64,000 bases of DNA from Marinicella meishanensis (GCF_019931145.1 NZ_JAIOUV010000006.1:124001-188000); one strand, 5' to 3'. Counted from the first letter of the stretch, positions 32,038-42,057 are shown. Numbers and translations: made by a program. Notes: generated by a model from the sequence alone, not told the origin.

Positions 32038-34741
32038 GCAGTTTGCTTTGATGAAAGAGGTTTTGTTGGCAGCACAAGAACTGCCTGCTGACCAGCAGCA
32101 AGCCTATGTCCATAAGGCCTGTGGTGATGATCAAGCCTTGATCAAGGCGGTGTTGTCGATGTTGCAAGTCAAAGAGTCCACCTGGGCCCAGGCCATTGAA
32201 CAGCCTGCCATCGTGCGCCATTTGAACGAGTCAAAGCGGCAAGAGGAACTGCCTGAATTGGCTGTGGGCGACCAAATACACACCTACACCATTGTCAAAA
32301 AAATTGGCACCGGCGGCATGGGCCATGTGTATGCAGCTCAGCAACAATATCCGGCCGAACGGCAGGTGGCCTTGAAATTGATCAAAAAATCGCCCAATCA
32401 GAAATATTTGATCAATGAAATCCAAATCCTGGCCAGTTTGAACCACCCAAACATCGCCACTTTGTATGAAATCAACCAAACCGAGCAAGGGCAAACTTAC
32501 ATTGCCATGGAATTGGTTGAGGGTTTGGACATGATCAGCTGGTGTCAGCAGCGCCAATGCAGCCAAGCCCAGCGCATCCGTTTATTTTTGCAGCTGTGTC
32601 AAGGCATTGCGTATGCCCATGAAAAAGGCATCATCCATTGCGACATCAAGCCCAGCAATGTGCTGGTCACAGAAGTCAGTGGGGCGCCTGTCGTCAAGGT
32701 GATCGATTTTGGGGTGTCCCAATTTCAAGACCAACTGGCCGAAGATAACAGCATTTCTGGTACGCCCAGTTACATGGCACCTGAAGTGATGCAGAGTCAA
32801 GCCAAGCCCCTGGCCGACACCCGCCGTGACATCTATGCCATGGGGGTGTTGTTGCGCAAGTTTTTGGACGATGTGCCTTTGAACCAAGACTTTCAAGCGA
32901 TCATTGACCGCGCCACCGCAGCCCAGCCTGATGCACGGTATGGCGCGGTGCTGAGCTTGCGCGATGACATCCACCGGTTCTTTGATCGACGGCCCATCAG
33001 CGCCCGACCACACACTTGGACTTACCTCAGTGGCTTGTTCATCAAGCGCCGCTTGGGTGTGGTGCTGTTTTCACTGGCCCTGCTGGCCACGGTGGTGGCT
33101 GGCTATTGGGCCCAGCGCCAACAAGCTCAATTGGCCACCGAGCAGGCCCAGAAAGCCCAATTGGCCCAAGCCGAAGCCGAGGAAATGGCCACGTTCTTGA
33201 CTGATTTGTTCAATGTGGCCAATCCGGAAAAAGGCCGTGAATCGGCGGTCACTGCCCAACAATTGTTGCACAATGCCAAGGACCAGTTGTTGGCTGTTGA
33301 GCAACCCACTTTGTCCGATGCCCGCTTCATGCATACCATTGGTTCGATTTTGACCCGCATGGATCAATTCGCCGATGCCGAAGCCTTGATCCAGCAGTCT
33401 TTGGCGGTGAAGCAGCGTTTGTTACCGGCCAACCACGAAGAAATCATCAGTGGTTTAAGCCAACTGGGATTGATTCACCGCAAAACCTTGGATTACGTTC
33501 AAGCTGAAAATACTTTGCTGGCCACCATTGAACTGGCCCAAACTCAAGAACCCGTCAATCTGGATCAGTTGGCTTATGCCCACAACCATTTGGGCAATGT
33601 GTATAACCAGACCAGGCAACCGGCCAAAGCCATTGAACAACACTTGGCTGCCATTGCATTGCGTCAACAGTTGGGCGATCGCAAGCATTTGGCCGATTCA
33701 TACAACAATTTGGGGGTGGCCTATCGACAGCAAAAAGATTGGTCAGCCACCGCCAAGCACATGAATCAGGCCTTGGACATATATTTGGAAGTGTATGATG
33801 CCGATCACCCATTCATCGCCGCCATAAAGCACAACTTGGCATACGTAGAGGAGCAAGGTTTCAATTGGGATGTGGCCGATCAAATGCTCAAACAGGCAAT
33901 CACTACCTGGCGCGAAGCTTATGGTCCAATACACAGCAACACTTTGATCGGCATCACCAACCAAGTATTGTACTTTCAACGGCGTCTGCGCTTTGCCGAA
34001 ACGGTGCCGATTTTACTGGACGTCATTGATCATTTGGCTGCTGAAGGAGCGGTGGAAAAACAGGCTGATTTCTTGAGTCATCTGGGCAGAAGTCAGGCCC
34101 ATCTGGGGCAGGTGGAACCAGCGCATGAGGCCCACATAAGGTCACTGCAATTGATTGAAGGTTTGGCTTTACAAGATACCCAATTGCCAGCCAAACTGCA
34201 TTACCGGTTTGCTGAGTCTCTGCTGGAGTTGGCGGAATATGAAGCGGCTGCTGATCAAGTTAAGCACTCTCAACAAGCATTGTCAAAATTGCCATCTGAA
34301 CACAATCTGCATTTGTACTTGAACAACCTGTTGGCCAAAGTTAAATCGAGGCAAGGGGATGGCGCGGCAGCCAAGGCCTTGTTCCAATCGGTGCTGGCCC
34401 ACAACAAGCCTGACAACACCCGCAACCAAACCGAACAAGTGACGGCACTGTTGGGCTTGGGCAGGGTGCACCGCACTTTATTCGAATTAGAAGAAGCCAC
34501 CGAAGTGTTGTTGCGGGCCTTGGCACTGAATGTTCAAGTTAATGGCGACGCCCACAAAACCAATGGACTGATTCATGCCGAATTGGGTCTGGTGTTTCAT
34601 GACCTGGAACAACCTGAGCGCGCTGAAAATCACTTGAAAATGGCACTGCGCATACAGCAACGGGCTTTGCCGGCCAAGCACCCGGATTTGTTGGCCACCG
34701 AACACAGCATGACACAACTTGGGCTGGCCATGGCCGAATGA
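32027..34741 (+). CDS. Membrane Ser/Thr protein kinase with C-terminal TPR region
   Basis: A 904-residue protein: a short N-terminal helical region, then a Hanks-type kinase domain. The Gly-rich loop is GTGGMGHVY (Gly94), the ATP Lys117 lies in ALKLIKK, the catalytic loop is HCDIKPSN with Asp206, and DFG lies at 227-229. It is a non-RD kinase, having HCD instead of HRD. A single TM segment at about 343-364 (VVLFSLALLATVVAGYW) places a TPR-rich region of about 500 residues on the outer side. The TPRs recur roughly every 40 residues. Translation starts at GTG 32021 or ATG 32027 inside the sigma gene. A signal sensed by the TPR part could reach the sigma factor by phosphorylation. Confidence 0.9.
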   Translation: MTPEQFALMKEVLLAAQELPADQQQAYVHKACGDDQALIKAVLSMLQVKESTWAQAIEQPAIVRHLNESKRQEELPELAVGDQIHTYTIVKKIGTGGMGHVYAAQQQYPAERQVALKLIKKSPNQKYLINEIQILASLNHPNIATLYEINQTEQGQTYIAMELVEGLDMISWCQQRQCSQAQRIRLFLQLCQGIAYAHEKGIIHCDIKPSNVLVTEVSGAPVVKVIDFGVSQFQDQLAEDNSISGTPSYMAPEVMQSQAKPLADTRRDIYAMGVLLRKFLDDVPLNQDFQAIIDRATAAQPDARYGAVLSLRDDIHRFFDRRPISARPHTWTYLSGLFIKRRLGVVLFSLALLATVVAGYWAQRQQAQLATEQAQKAQLAQAEAEEMATFLTDLFNVANPEKGRESAVTAQQLLHNAKDQLLAVEQPTLSDARFMHTIGSILTRMDQFADAEALIQQSLAVKQRLLPANHEEIISGLSQLGLIHRKTLDYVQAENTLLATIELAQTQEPVNLDQLAYAHNHLGNVYNQTRQPAKAIEQHLAAIALRQQLGDRKHLADSYNNLGVAYRQQKDWSATAKHMNQALDIYLEVYDADHPFIAAIKHNLAYVEEQGFNWDVADQMLKQAITTWREAYGPIHSNTLIGITNQVLYFQRRLRFAETVPILLDVIDHLAAEGAVEKQADFLSHLGRSQAHLGQVEPAHEAHIRSLQLIEGLALQDTQLPAKLHYRFAESLLELAEYEAAADQVKHSQQALSKLPSEHNLHLYLNNLLAKVKSRQGDGAAAKALFQSVLAHNKPDNTRNQTEQVTALLGLGRVHRTLFELEEATEVLLRALALNVQVNGDAHKTNGLIHAELGLVFHDLEQPERAENHLKMALRIQQRALPAKHPDLLATEHSMTQLGLAMAE

Positions 34742-34845
34742 TTGAGGCGCCTGCCATCAATTTCACTTTTTAACACCGCATTTGAAGCAAACCACACACT
34801 TTTCACGCTTTACATCAATAAGTCAGCAAAAAAACAGCCATCACC

Positions 34846-37800
34846 ATGAATAAAAACTACCAACACATCAGATTCTTATTGTCATCTTTGATCTTGCTGC
34901 TGGGATTTCAAGCCCAGGCCGGCACCACTTTTTGTTTGGGCATTTCACCAGGCAACTGGAGCAGCACCAGCTCTTGGATCTGTGACACGGGCAGCGGTAT
35001 TCCTGAAACCGACACCAACGTGCAAATCGTAAGCGCTTTGATTTTGGATGTGGATGCCACAATTCTGAATATTACCATTGATCCAGGTGCCGATTTAGAT
35101 GTGGCCGCCAGTGCAGGCGGTTTGACCTTGCAGGTGAATGGAGATGATGTTGATTTGCGCAATGCACAAGTGGACTTGTCGGGTGACTTCAACATTGTGG
35201 CTACCAACAACCCTGGGCAAGAGGTCAATTTGGGTGAAGTGAATGGCCCACACAATTTGAACATCGTTTCAACTTCACAGATTGAATTTTTGAGTCCGGT
35301 GGGTGGTACCTTGCCCTTGAATGGGATTGTCACTGATACCGGCAGCGTGCTGTCAGTCTTTGCCGATGTCAGCACCTCAACTGATCAAACTTATAATAAC
35401 GACGTGCGGTTATTTGCTTCCAGCACCATGATTGGGGCGGTGATCACTTTCAATGGCAATGTCTACTCTGAATCCGGAGCGGCTGATTTTGATTTGTACC
35501 TGGACGGTGATGCTGTATTCAATCAAGACGTTGGGTTCGGGTCTTTGAGCCCAGATGAATCCAATCGGGGTGATTCTTTCAGCTTGAGGAATTTGACCGT
35601 CAACGGTACCACCAACATCAATTCCGTGGGTTCGGCGATCATCACCACCGCAGGCTCACAAGAATATTTCGGCGCCATGACCATCACTGCTGACACCACC
35701 TTCACCAGTACTGATGGGTCACTCTTGCGGTTTTGGGAAGACATCGATGCCACGGGTCAGCACCTGGCATTCAACACCACGGGAACGACCCAATTCACCG
35801 ATGCTGCATTCCTGGGCGATGTGATCATCCAAGCGGCCAGTGTCACCACCGATGCCGGAGGCACCACGGTGATTGAATATCGGGCTGATTTTCAAGTCAA
35901 CAGCGATGACACCGCCACCACCTTCAACGACGCGGTCAGAATCGGACCCAGTACTTTCATGGAAGTCAATCAAACGGGCGCGGCTGATACGGTGTTCAAT
36001 GACCAGGTGTTTCAAACCAGCGGTGGCCAAAAATACCTGGAAGTCAATGACGTCAGTGGTCAAACCATTTTCAATGGTCCGGTGTTGTTGGGCCGCATCA
36101 TCACCAATGATGGTGCTGGCGATGATTCCACGGTGATCAACACCACCACATTCACCGTCGATCAAGGGGCATCCAATGAAGGGAGCATAACATTCAATGA
36201 TCCTGTGAAAATCATGCAAGACATGACCATCGCCGAAACCGATGCCGGCAGCATCACCTTCAACAACACCCTGGATGCCGCAGATGGATTTTTTGAGGTC
36301 GATTTGGTCATCAACTCTGATAACGTGGTCAGTTTTGGCCCCATCGGAACGGCCAATGCGTTTTACACCTTAACCACCGATGCCGGTGGTTCCAGTGTGC
36401 TGAATGGCAACACACAATCCAGCTTTAATTTGATTTTTAATGACGCGGTGACCCTGAACCAAACCACGGCCATGTCTGCAGAAGTCATCTATTTGTATGA
36501 AGCTGTCAATTTACAGACCTTCGACCTGTCTTTGACGGGAATCGATGTCATATCACAGGGTGTGATCAGTGGCTCGGGCGGTTTGATCAGCACCTTGGAT
36601 GGTGATTTGGACTTGCGCGGTGAAAACACTTACAGCGGTGTGACCCGCATCAACAACGGCGATTTGAGTTTGGCTTCGGCCCCATCGCAGAACAACATCA
36701 GTGCGTCCAATGAAATATTCCTGACCGCCGGCTCCACTTTGTTTCCACCTGGTTTCAGCTTTAATTTTGATTTGGCCAGTGGGCAAACCCTGTCTGGCGA
36801 TGGCACCGCAGCCATTTCATTGTCTGCTTTGTCCGGTTCGGTGATCAGTCCTGGCGACGCGGCAGGCACCAACACCGGTGATCTGAGCTTCACCAGCTTG
36901 AGCATGGATACGGGCAGCACCTATGTGGCTGAAATCAACGGTTTGACTCCGGTGACTGAATATGACCAATTGAGTGTGTCGGGCATTAACCTGGACAGCT
37001 CACTGGGTGGGGGCGCCACCTTGGAAGTGGTGATGAACACTGATATCAATGCCGGTGATCAATTCATGTTGGTCAACACCCAAGGGGGCAATGCCGTGGC
37101 CAACACCTTCAATGGGTTGCCTGAAGGGGGCACGGTGACTGCCTCCAATGGCAGCCAATTCAACATCACATACCAAGGGGGGGATGGCAACGACGTGGTT
37201 TTGTCAGGCTTGTGTAACGGGGTCATCACAGTGAGCAATGATGCCGACAGCGGGCCTGATACCTTGCGTCAAGCAGTGTTGGACGTGTGTCCTGGGGGTA
37301 CCATCAATTTTGCCGCCGACTTGAGCATCACCCTGGTCAGTGAAATCGAACTGGAAGCGGACATGACCATCGACGGTTCTGGCCAAAACGTGACCTTGTC
37401 TGGCGGTGGCAGCAACCGCATTTTCAATGTTGATGTGGGTGTGGCGGTGAATTTGTATGCATTGAATGTCAACAATGGTTTTGACCTCGGTGAGGGCGGT
37501 GGCATCATCAGCAATGGCAACCTGACCATTGTTGACAGCACCTTTGATGGTCACGTATCAAGCTCCGGACCACTCGGCGGTGGCGCCATTTACAACAGCA
37601 ATTTCGGCACTTTGACTGTTTCGGAGAGCACCTTCACCAACAACTTGGCCGGCAAGGGTGGCGCCATCTTCAATGACGGTGGTACCTTGAACATTGAAAT
37701 CAGTACCTTCAGCCAGAATGGCAGCAATGCCGGTGAGGGTGGGGCGATCCACAACCGCGGTACCTTAATCGCCACCAATGTGACCATCGCGGGCAATGGA

Positions 37801-39531
37801 CAAGCCAACACCACCGGTGGTGGTTTGATGACCTGGAATGGCAACCAAACCCTGAACAACACCTTGATCGCTGACAACAATGGGTCGCAAGACTGTTACA
37901 TCGAGTTGAGCAACAGCAGCCAGAGTAACAGCAATTCCTTGATCGAAAGCGGTAATTGCGACGCGGCTTTGACCGATGATCCCCAATTGCAGGCCTTGGC
38001 CAATAACGGCGGCAACACACAAACCATGGCTTTGGCTTTGACTTCACCAGCCGTCGATGCCGGCAGTGATGCCCTGTGTACCGTGGAAGATCAGCGCGGC
38101 TTGCCCCGTCCGCAATTGGCAGCTTGTGACATCGGTGCTTATGAAACCGAATACCTGGGCATCATCCATGTTGACCAAAACAGTCAAAAACGCGCCGGTA
38201 CGTGCATATTGGGTGCTTGTTGGCAAAACGCTTATGACAATTTAATCGACGCCCTGGAAGTGGCAGGCCCCACCTCACAGATCTGGGTGGCTGCTGGGGT
38301 TTACTTGCCCGATGTCGATTCAGGTGGCAACAGCGATGACCCGAGTGAGGCTTTTGAAATTCCCGGTGAAGTTTCGGTCTATGGTGGCTTTGCGGGCACC
38401 GAAACCGCTTTGGAGCAACGGGATTTCAATGCCAACCTCACTGTATTGTCGGGTGACATCGATGAAAACGACACCGATGTCAATGCCGATGGGGTGATTG
38501 AAGCGGTGGCCGACATCAACGGCACCAATGCCTACCATGTGGTAGACCTTTCTGACCCGGACGTGGTGTTGGATGGTTTCACCATCACCGCCGGGTTCAA
38601 TGACAACGGTCCGCCACCGGCCAGAACAGGGGGAGGCGTGGAGTGCAACACAGCCAACAGCGCCGGTCACGTGCTGAGTCATTTGGTGCTGCAAGGCAAC
38701 TGGGCTGAATTTTCAGGCGGCGCCATGTATGGATGCAACAGCACCATCAGCAATGCCTTGTTTGTCAATAATGAGTCAGCCAACAACGGGGGGGCGGCCA
38801 CCTTCACCAGCCAAGCCACACCCACATTGGATCAAGTCAGTTTCATCGGCAATTCAGCCGTCAACAACGGCGGTGCCATTGTGCACCAAGCCATCGAGAT
38901 GGATCGGGTCTATTTTGCTGGCAACTCAGCCGGCGGCAGTGGCGGTGCCCTGTATGCGTCCAACGTTGCCGTGGTCACCAATTCACTGTTCAGTGGTAAC
39001 GCCGCTGGCAGTGACGGGGGAGCCGTGTACCTATTGGCCCCAAGTAGTTTCACCAATGTCACCATGACCGGCAATGTGGCGGTTGGCGATGGTGGTGCCA
39101 TTTATCATTTGGGTGGCCCGGTGAGGGGTGGTAACACCGCCATTGAGAACAGCATTGTGTGGAACAACGAGGACATTTCTGGTGTCGGTACCGTCGGTGC
39201 AAGTAAATCTGGTGGTGGTGATGTCATCTGGTCCCACAGTTTGGTTCAAGGCTCGGGAGGCAGTACCGCTTGGAATAACGCAGCTGGGATTGATGCTGAC
39301 AACAACATCGACCTGGACCCTGATTTTGTCCAAGACGTCGATTTGATGGCCGTGCCCACCGTCGCTGGCAACGCCCGCCTGACCTTGGGTTCAGCCGCCA
39401 TCGGCAGTGGCAACAATGCCGTGGTCAGCACCACCGAAGATTTGGATGGCAATGCCCGGATTGATGGTGGAACCGTTGACATGGGTGCCTATGAGTACGG
39501 CGATTTGATCTTTGCCCACGGTTTTGAATAA
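34846..39531 (+). CDS. Giant secreted beta-helix protein with IFAHGFE tail
   Basis: A 1561-residue exported protein. A signal peptide (LLSSLILLLGFQAQA) is followed by about 750 residues of short beta repeats and an autotransporter-associated-type segment (GDLDLRGENTYSGVTRINNG). Two parallel beta-helix regions follow, each closed by a choice-of-anchor Q-like motif: RGLPRPQLAACDIGAYE near residue 1100, and TVDMGAYEYG near the C-terminus. The protein ends GDLIFAHGFE, like the proteins at 14313 and 24990. No outer-membrane autotransporter barrel is present, so it is probably released or surface-attached by another route. It sits 104 bp downstream of the kinase and may be a target of the sigma-kinase pair, which is inference. 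Confidence 0.85.
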   Translation: MNKNYQHIRFLLSSLILLLGFQAQAGTTFCLGISPGNWSSTSSWICDTGSGIPETDTNVQIVSALILDVDATILNITIDPGADLDVAASAGGLTLQVNGDDVDLRNAQVDLSGDFNIVATNNPGQEVNLGEVNGPHNLNIVSTSQIEFLSPVGGTLPLNGIVTDTGSVLSVFADVSTSTDQTYNNDVRLFASSTMIGAVITFNGNVYSESGAADFDLYLDGDAVFNQDVGFGSLSPDESNRGDSFSLRNLTVNGTTNINSVGSAIITTAGSQEYFGAMTITADTTFTSTDGSLLRFWEDIDATGQHLAFNTTGTTQFTDAAFLGDVIIQAASVTTDAGGTTVIEYRADFQVNSDDTATTFNDAVRIGPSTFMEVNQTGAADTVFNDQVFQTSGGQKYLEVNDVSGQTIFNGPVLLGRIITNDGAGDDSTVINTTTFTVDQGASNEGSITFNDPVKIMQDMTIAETDAGSITFNNTLDAADGFFEVDLVINSDNVVSFGPIGTANAFYTLTTDAGGSSVLNGNTQSSFNLIFNDAVTLNQTTAMSAEVIYLYEAVNLQTFDLSLTGIDVISQGVISGSGGLISTLDGDLDLRGENTYSGVTRINNGDLSLASAPSQNNISASNEIFLTAGSTLFPPGFSFNFDLASGQTLSGDGTAAISLSALSGSVISPGDAAGTNTGDLSFTSLSMDTGSTYVAEINGLTPVTEYDQLSVSGINLDSSLGGGATLEVVMNTDINAGDQFMLVNTQGGNAVANTFNGLPEGGTVTASNGSQFNITYQGGDGNDVVLSGLCNGVITVSNDADSGPDTLRQAVLDVCPGGTINFAADLSITLVSEIELEADMTIDGSGQNVTLSGGGSNRIFNVDVGVAVNLYALNVNNGFDLGEGGGIISNGNLTIVDSTFDGHVSSSGPLGGGAIYNSNFGTLTVSESTFTNNLAGKGGAIFNDGGTLNIEISTFSQNGSNAGEGGAIHNRGTLIATNVTIAGNGQANTTGGGLMTWNGNQTLNNTLIADNNGSQDCYIELSNSSQSNSNSLIESGNCDAALTDDPQLQALANNGGNTQTMALALTSPAVDAGSDALCTVEDQRGLPRPQLAACDIGAYETEYLGIIHVDQNSQKRAGTCILGACWQNAYDNLIDALEVAGPTSQIWVAAGVYLPDVDSGGNSDDPSEAFEIPGEVSVYGGFAGTETALEQRDFNANLTVLSGDIDENDTDVNADGVIEAVADINGTNAYHVVDLSDPDVVLDGFTITAGFNDNGPPPARTGGGVECNTANSAGHVLSHLVLQGNWAEFSGGAMYGCNSTISNALFVNNESANNGGAATFTSQATPTLDQVSFIGNSAVNNGGAIVHQAIEMDRVYFAGNSAGGSGGALYASNVAVVTNSLFSGNAAGSDGGAVYLLAPSSFTNVTMTGNVAVGDGGAIYHLGGPVRGGNTAIENSIVWNNEDISGVGTVGASKSGGGDVIWSHSLVQGSGGSTAWNNAAGIDADNNIDLDPDFVQDVDLMAVPTVAGNARLTLGSAAIGSGNNAVVSTTEDLDGNARIDGGTVDMGAYEYGDLIFAHGFE

Positions 39532-39564
39532 TTCCCTCACCCTGGAAAAACCTGGGTTGATGTT

Positions 39565-39589
39565 GGGGCGGATCTTCCGCCCCTTTTTT
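39565..39589 (+). terminator. Rho-independent terminator
   Basis: GGGGCGG-ATCTT-CCGCCCC followed by TTTTTT, 33 bp after the beta-helix protein stop. Confidence 0.9.
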
Positions 39590-39615
39590 GTGCCTGAGTA
39601 ATGACCTGTTGGCAC

Positions 39616-40458
39616 TCAGGCAAAATCACTGGCGGCATGGCGTTCGCTTAATTGGAATGCCTCATCTCCCCAGTTGCGGTTGACCCGGCGGCCGCGTTGG
39701 ACGGCTTCACGTTGATCAATGGCTTTGGCCCAGCGCAACACATGCCGGTAGTCGTTGACTTGGAGAAACTCTGCGGCATCATACAGCCGACCCAAAACCA
39801 GGGCCCCATACCAAGGCCAGTTGGCGATGTCGGCAATGGAGTATTGATCACCCGCCAAATAGTCATGCTTGGCCAGGTGTTGGTCCAACACATCCAATTG
39901 CCGTTTGACCTCCATGGTGAAGCGGTCAATGGGATACGCCATGGGTTCGGGGGCATAGCTGTAAAAGTGACCAAAGCCACCACCCAAATAAGGGGCGCTG
40001 CCCATCTGCCAAAACAACCAATTCAGGCATTCGGTGCGGGCCGATAATTCGGTGGGCAGGAAGGCATTGAATTTGTGCGCCAGGTGCAACAAGATTGAGC
40101 CTGACTCAAACACCCGGATGGCTTGCTCGCCACTCAAATCCAACAAGGCCGGGATTTTTGAGTTGGGGTTGATGGCCACGAAATCACTGCCGAATTGGTC
40201 GCCTGCATTGATGTCGATCAGATAGGCATCGTATTCGGCGCCGGTGTGTCCAGCGGCCAGCAACTCTTCAAACATCACTGTGACTTTAACGCCATTGGGT
40301 GTGGCCAAAGAATACAATTGGAACGGGTGCTCACCGCGGGGCAGGGTTTGTTCCTGTCGGACGCCGGCGGTGGGGCGATTGATGTTGGCAAACTGGCCAC
40401 CGTTACCGGGTTGCCATTGCCAAATTTTCGGTGGTTGGTAAGTCTTTTCTTGGGTCAT
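39616..40458 (-). CDS. yghU: Glutathione-dependent disulfide-bond oxidoreductase YghU
   Basis: This 280-residue GST-superfamily protein matches YghU closely. An N-terminal YQPPKIWQWQ and FANINRPTAG precede HPFQLYSLATPNGVKVTVMF, followed by NPNSKIPAL, RVFESGSILLHLA, GGGFGHFYSYAP and the C-terminal RHAASDF. YghU-type enzymes bind two glutathiones and reduce disulfides such as 2-hydroxyethyl disulfide; it is a cytoplasmic thiol-redox protein. It is convergent with the beta-helix gene and stands alone. Confidence 0.95.
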   Translation of the reverse strand: MTQEKTYQPPKIWQWQPGNGGQFANINRPTAGVRQEQTLPRGEHPFQLYSLATPNGVKVTVMFEELLAAGHTGAEYDAYLIDINAGDQFGSDFVAINPNSKIPALLDLSGEQAIRVFESGSILLHLAHKFNAFLPTELSARTECLNWLFWQMGSAPYLGGGFGHFYSYAPEPMAYPIDRFTMEVKRQLDVLDQHLAKHDYLAGDQYSIADIANWPWYGALVLGRLYDAAEFLQVNDYRHVLRWAKAIDQREAVQRGRRVNRNWGDEAFQLSERHAASDFA

Positions 40459-40631
40459 GATTGGGTCCTGGGTTGTGTGTTGTTTGAGAAAGGATAAATC
40501 CTTCCAACAGACCGACAGCTTAATGGGTTCATCGCAAAAAATGTGTCAAAGCCCATCTGGCTGCCTGGTGAACCACATGGACAGGTGACCTGTGTTACCA
40601 TGTTTTTTTCTCTTGTTTATTAGTTTGCGCC

Positions 40632-41342
40632 ATGAAAATCCAATTGTTCCCAACCCCAATTCGCATTTTGTGCTTGTGTCTGTTGACCACCGTGGTCACA
40701 GCGGAGGAATCATTACCCCAATCCGGATTGGATGAGGTGCAGTTCAATGTGGTGATGGTCAACCACGAAGGTGAATCAATGACTTTGGATCCGGCGTTTT
40801 TGAGCCATGCGGTGTTTAACTTTCCGGTGATTTCCGGGGGTGTTTTTGGCAGTCCCGATGCCGGACAAGACCGCCAATTGCTGTTTGCTGATGACCAAAA
40901 CCAGATCAAGCTGGACTTAAAGGCCGAGCAGAAACGCATCGCCAAAGCCGCGAAAAAGTTGCAACCCAGGTTTCAAGAACTGGGCTTGAAAGTGGACTCC
41001 AAACGGACCAAACTGGTGCGGCTGGGCACCTTCGCTTATCATTTGCAAAATCCCGAGTATGTGGCTGGCATTGCAGTGGCGCCAGTGGGTGAACCTGAAA
41101 CCCTTTTGATATTGGTGTATTTTGATCGCCGAGCCGAATTGACCGGCGACATCGTTTTGGGTGGTGAATTGTATCAGCATCAAATCAGCATTCCCAAAAA
41201 AGGCTTTTATTGGATTGAAGTGGACACTTTGGAAGCGGGTATGTACCAACTCAAACGCGCACCGAATCACCGGCAAGTCGAATTGGTCATCAGTGTCGCT
41301 GAAAACCAGGCTGGAACACCCGCGTTGACCGCACTGCAGTGA
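40632..41342 (+). CDS. Exported protein of unknown function
   Basis: A 236-residue protein with a signal peptide (cleavage after VTA, about residue 24). The mature part begins with FNVVMVNHEGESMTLDPAFL, has a charged Lys-rich helix (LKAEQKRIAKAAKKLQP) in the middle, and a beta-rich C-terminal half (YVAGIAVAPVGEPETLLILV, then IPKKGFYWIEVDTLEAGMYQ). Two Thr/Lys-rich strands recall periplasmic chaperone-like or carrier proteins, but no family is assigned. The ATG at 40632 lacks a clear ribosome binding site. It stands between YghU and the carotenoid-oxygenase operon. Confidence 0.65.
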   Translation: MKIQLFPTPIRILCLCLLTTVVTAEESLPQSGLDEVQFNVVMVNHEGESMTLDPAFLSHAVFNFPVISGGVFGSPDAGQDRQLLFADDQNQIKLDLKAEQKRIAKAAKKLQPRFQELGLKVDSKRTKLVRLGTFAYHLQNPEYVAGIAVAPVGEPETLLILVYFDRRAELTGDIVLGGELYQHQISIPKKGFYWIEVDTLEAGMYQLKRAPNHRQVELVISVAENQAGTPALTALQ

Positions 41343-41456
41343 TTGACTGAAGGCCTTTCAAGCCATTCGGTCGAAGTCCGACCCCAAAGAATGAATGGCG
41401 TTCGTCCATGCCCTCAAGATGCCTGAATCGGCGTTTTTCTTTATCGGGTGGTACTG

Positions 41457-41477
41457 CAATTCACGATTCGTGAATTG
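41457..41477. promoter_or_regulatory. 21-bp palindrome upstream of DUF2141/carotenoid-oxygenase operon
   Basis: CAATTCACGA and TCGTGAATTG are perfect 10-bp arms around one central base, 123 bp before the ATG at 41600. Short arms with an odd centre are typical of dimeric repressor operators. Confidence 0.55.
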
Positions 41478-41536
41478 ACACCAGGCCCAAAAATGACCGT
41501 TTGACGAAGCCAATGACCCCATTGGCGAAAAGTCGA

Positions 41537-41564
41537 TTGTACTTGGATTTGGTTTCATTAGGAT
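41537..41564 (+). promoter_or_regulatory. Candidate sigma70 promoter
   Basis: TTGTAC (41537-41542) and TAGGAT (41559-41564) with a 16-bp spacer, 36 bp before the ATG at 41600. A GAGGAA ribosome binding site follows. The -10 is poor. Confidence 0.35.
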
Positions 41565-41599
41565 GGGTTGTGTCTGATCAACCATGAGGAAATAATTCA

Positions 41600-42046
41600 A
41601 TGAAATCAACGTTTAACAAAGCAACATTCTGGGCCCAGGCAGCGGCATTGACCACCTTCAGTCTGGCGGCTTCAGCGGCGGAATTGGTGGTGTCGGTCGA
41701 CTCGATTAAGAACGATGAAGGGCATTTGATGGCTCAGCTGTTTGCCGGTGAAGAGAACTACAATCAGGGCAAGGCACACGCCAGCTTGATGGTGGCGGCC
41801 AAACAAGGCGTGGGTCAATTGACCTTCACCGATTTGGCTCCGGGTGAATACGTGGTGCGGATGTTTCATGATGAAAACAACAACCAACAAATGGACGCCA
41901 ATGCCTTTGGCATGCCGACCGAAGGCTATGGCTTTTCCAACCAAGCCGTGGGCAACATGGGACCGCCACAATACCGCGACATGGTGGTTGAAATCACCAC
42001 CGCAGAAGAACAAGCCACCACCGTCGCACTGATGGTGTACCTGTGA
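41600..42046 (+). CDS. DUF2141 exported protein
   Basis: A 148-residue protein with a signal peptide (cleavage after AASA, about residue 26) and a DUF2141-type domain. This gives ELVVSVDSIKNDEGHLMAQL near the N-terminus, then the typical FHDENNNQQMDANAFGMPTE and GYGFSNQAVG. The DENxNxxxDxN stretch looks like a Ca-binding-type turn. DUF2141 proteins are periplasmic and of unknown function. Here the stop precedes the carotenoid-oxygenase start by 11 bp, with AAGGAGG between, so the two share an operon. A carrier or stabiliser role for the lipophilic substrate is only a suggestion. Confidence 0.85.
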   Translation: MKSTFNKATFWAQAAALTTFSLAASAAELVVSVDSIKNDEGHLMAQLFAGEENYNQGKAHASLMVAAKQGVGQLTFTDLAPGEYVVRMFHDENNNQQMDANAFGMPTEGYGFSNQAVGNMGPPQYRDMVVEITTAEEQATTVALMVYL

Positions 42047-42057
42047 AGGAGGCCCGC

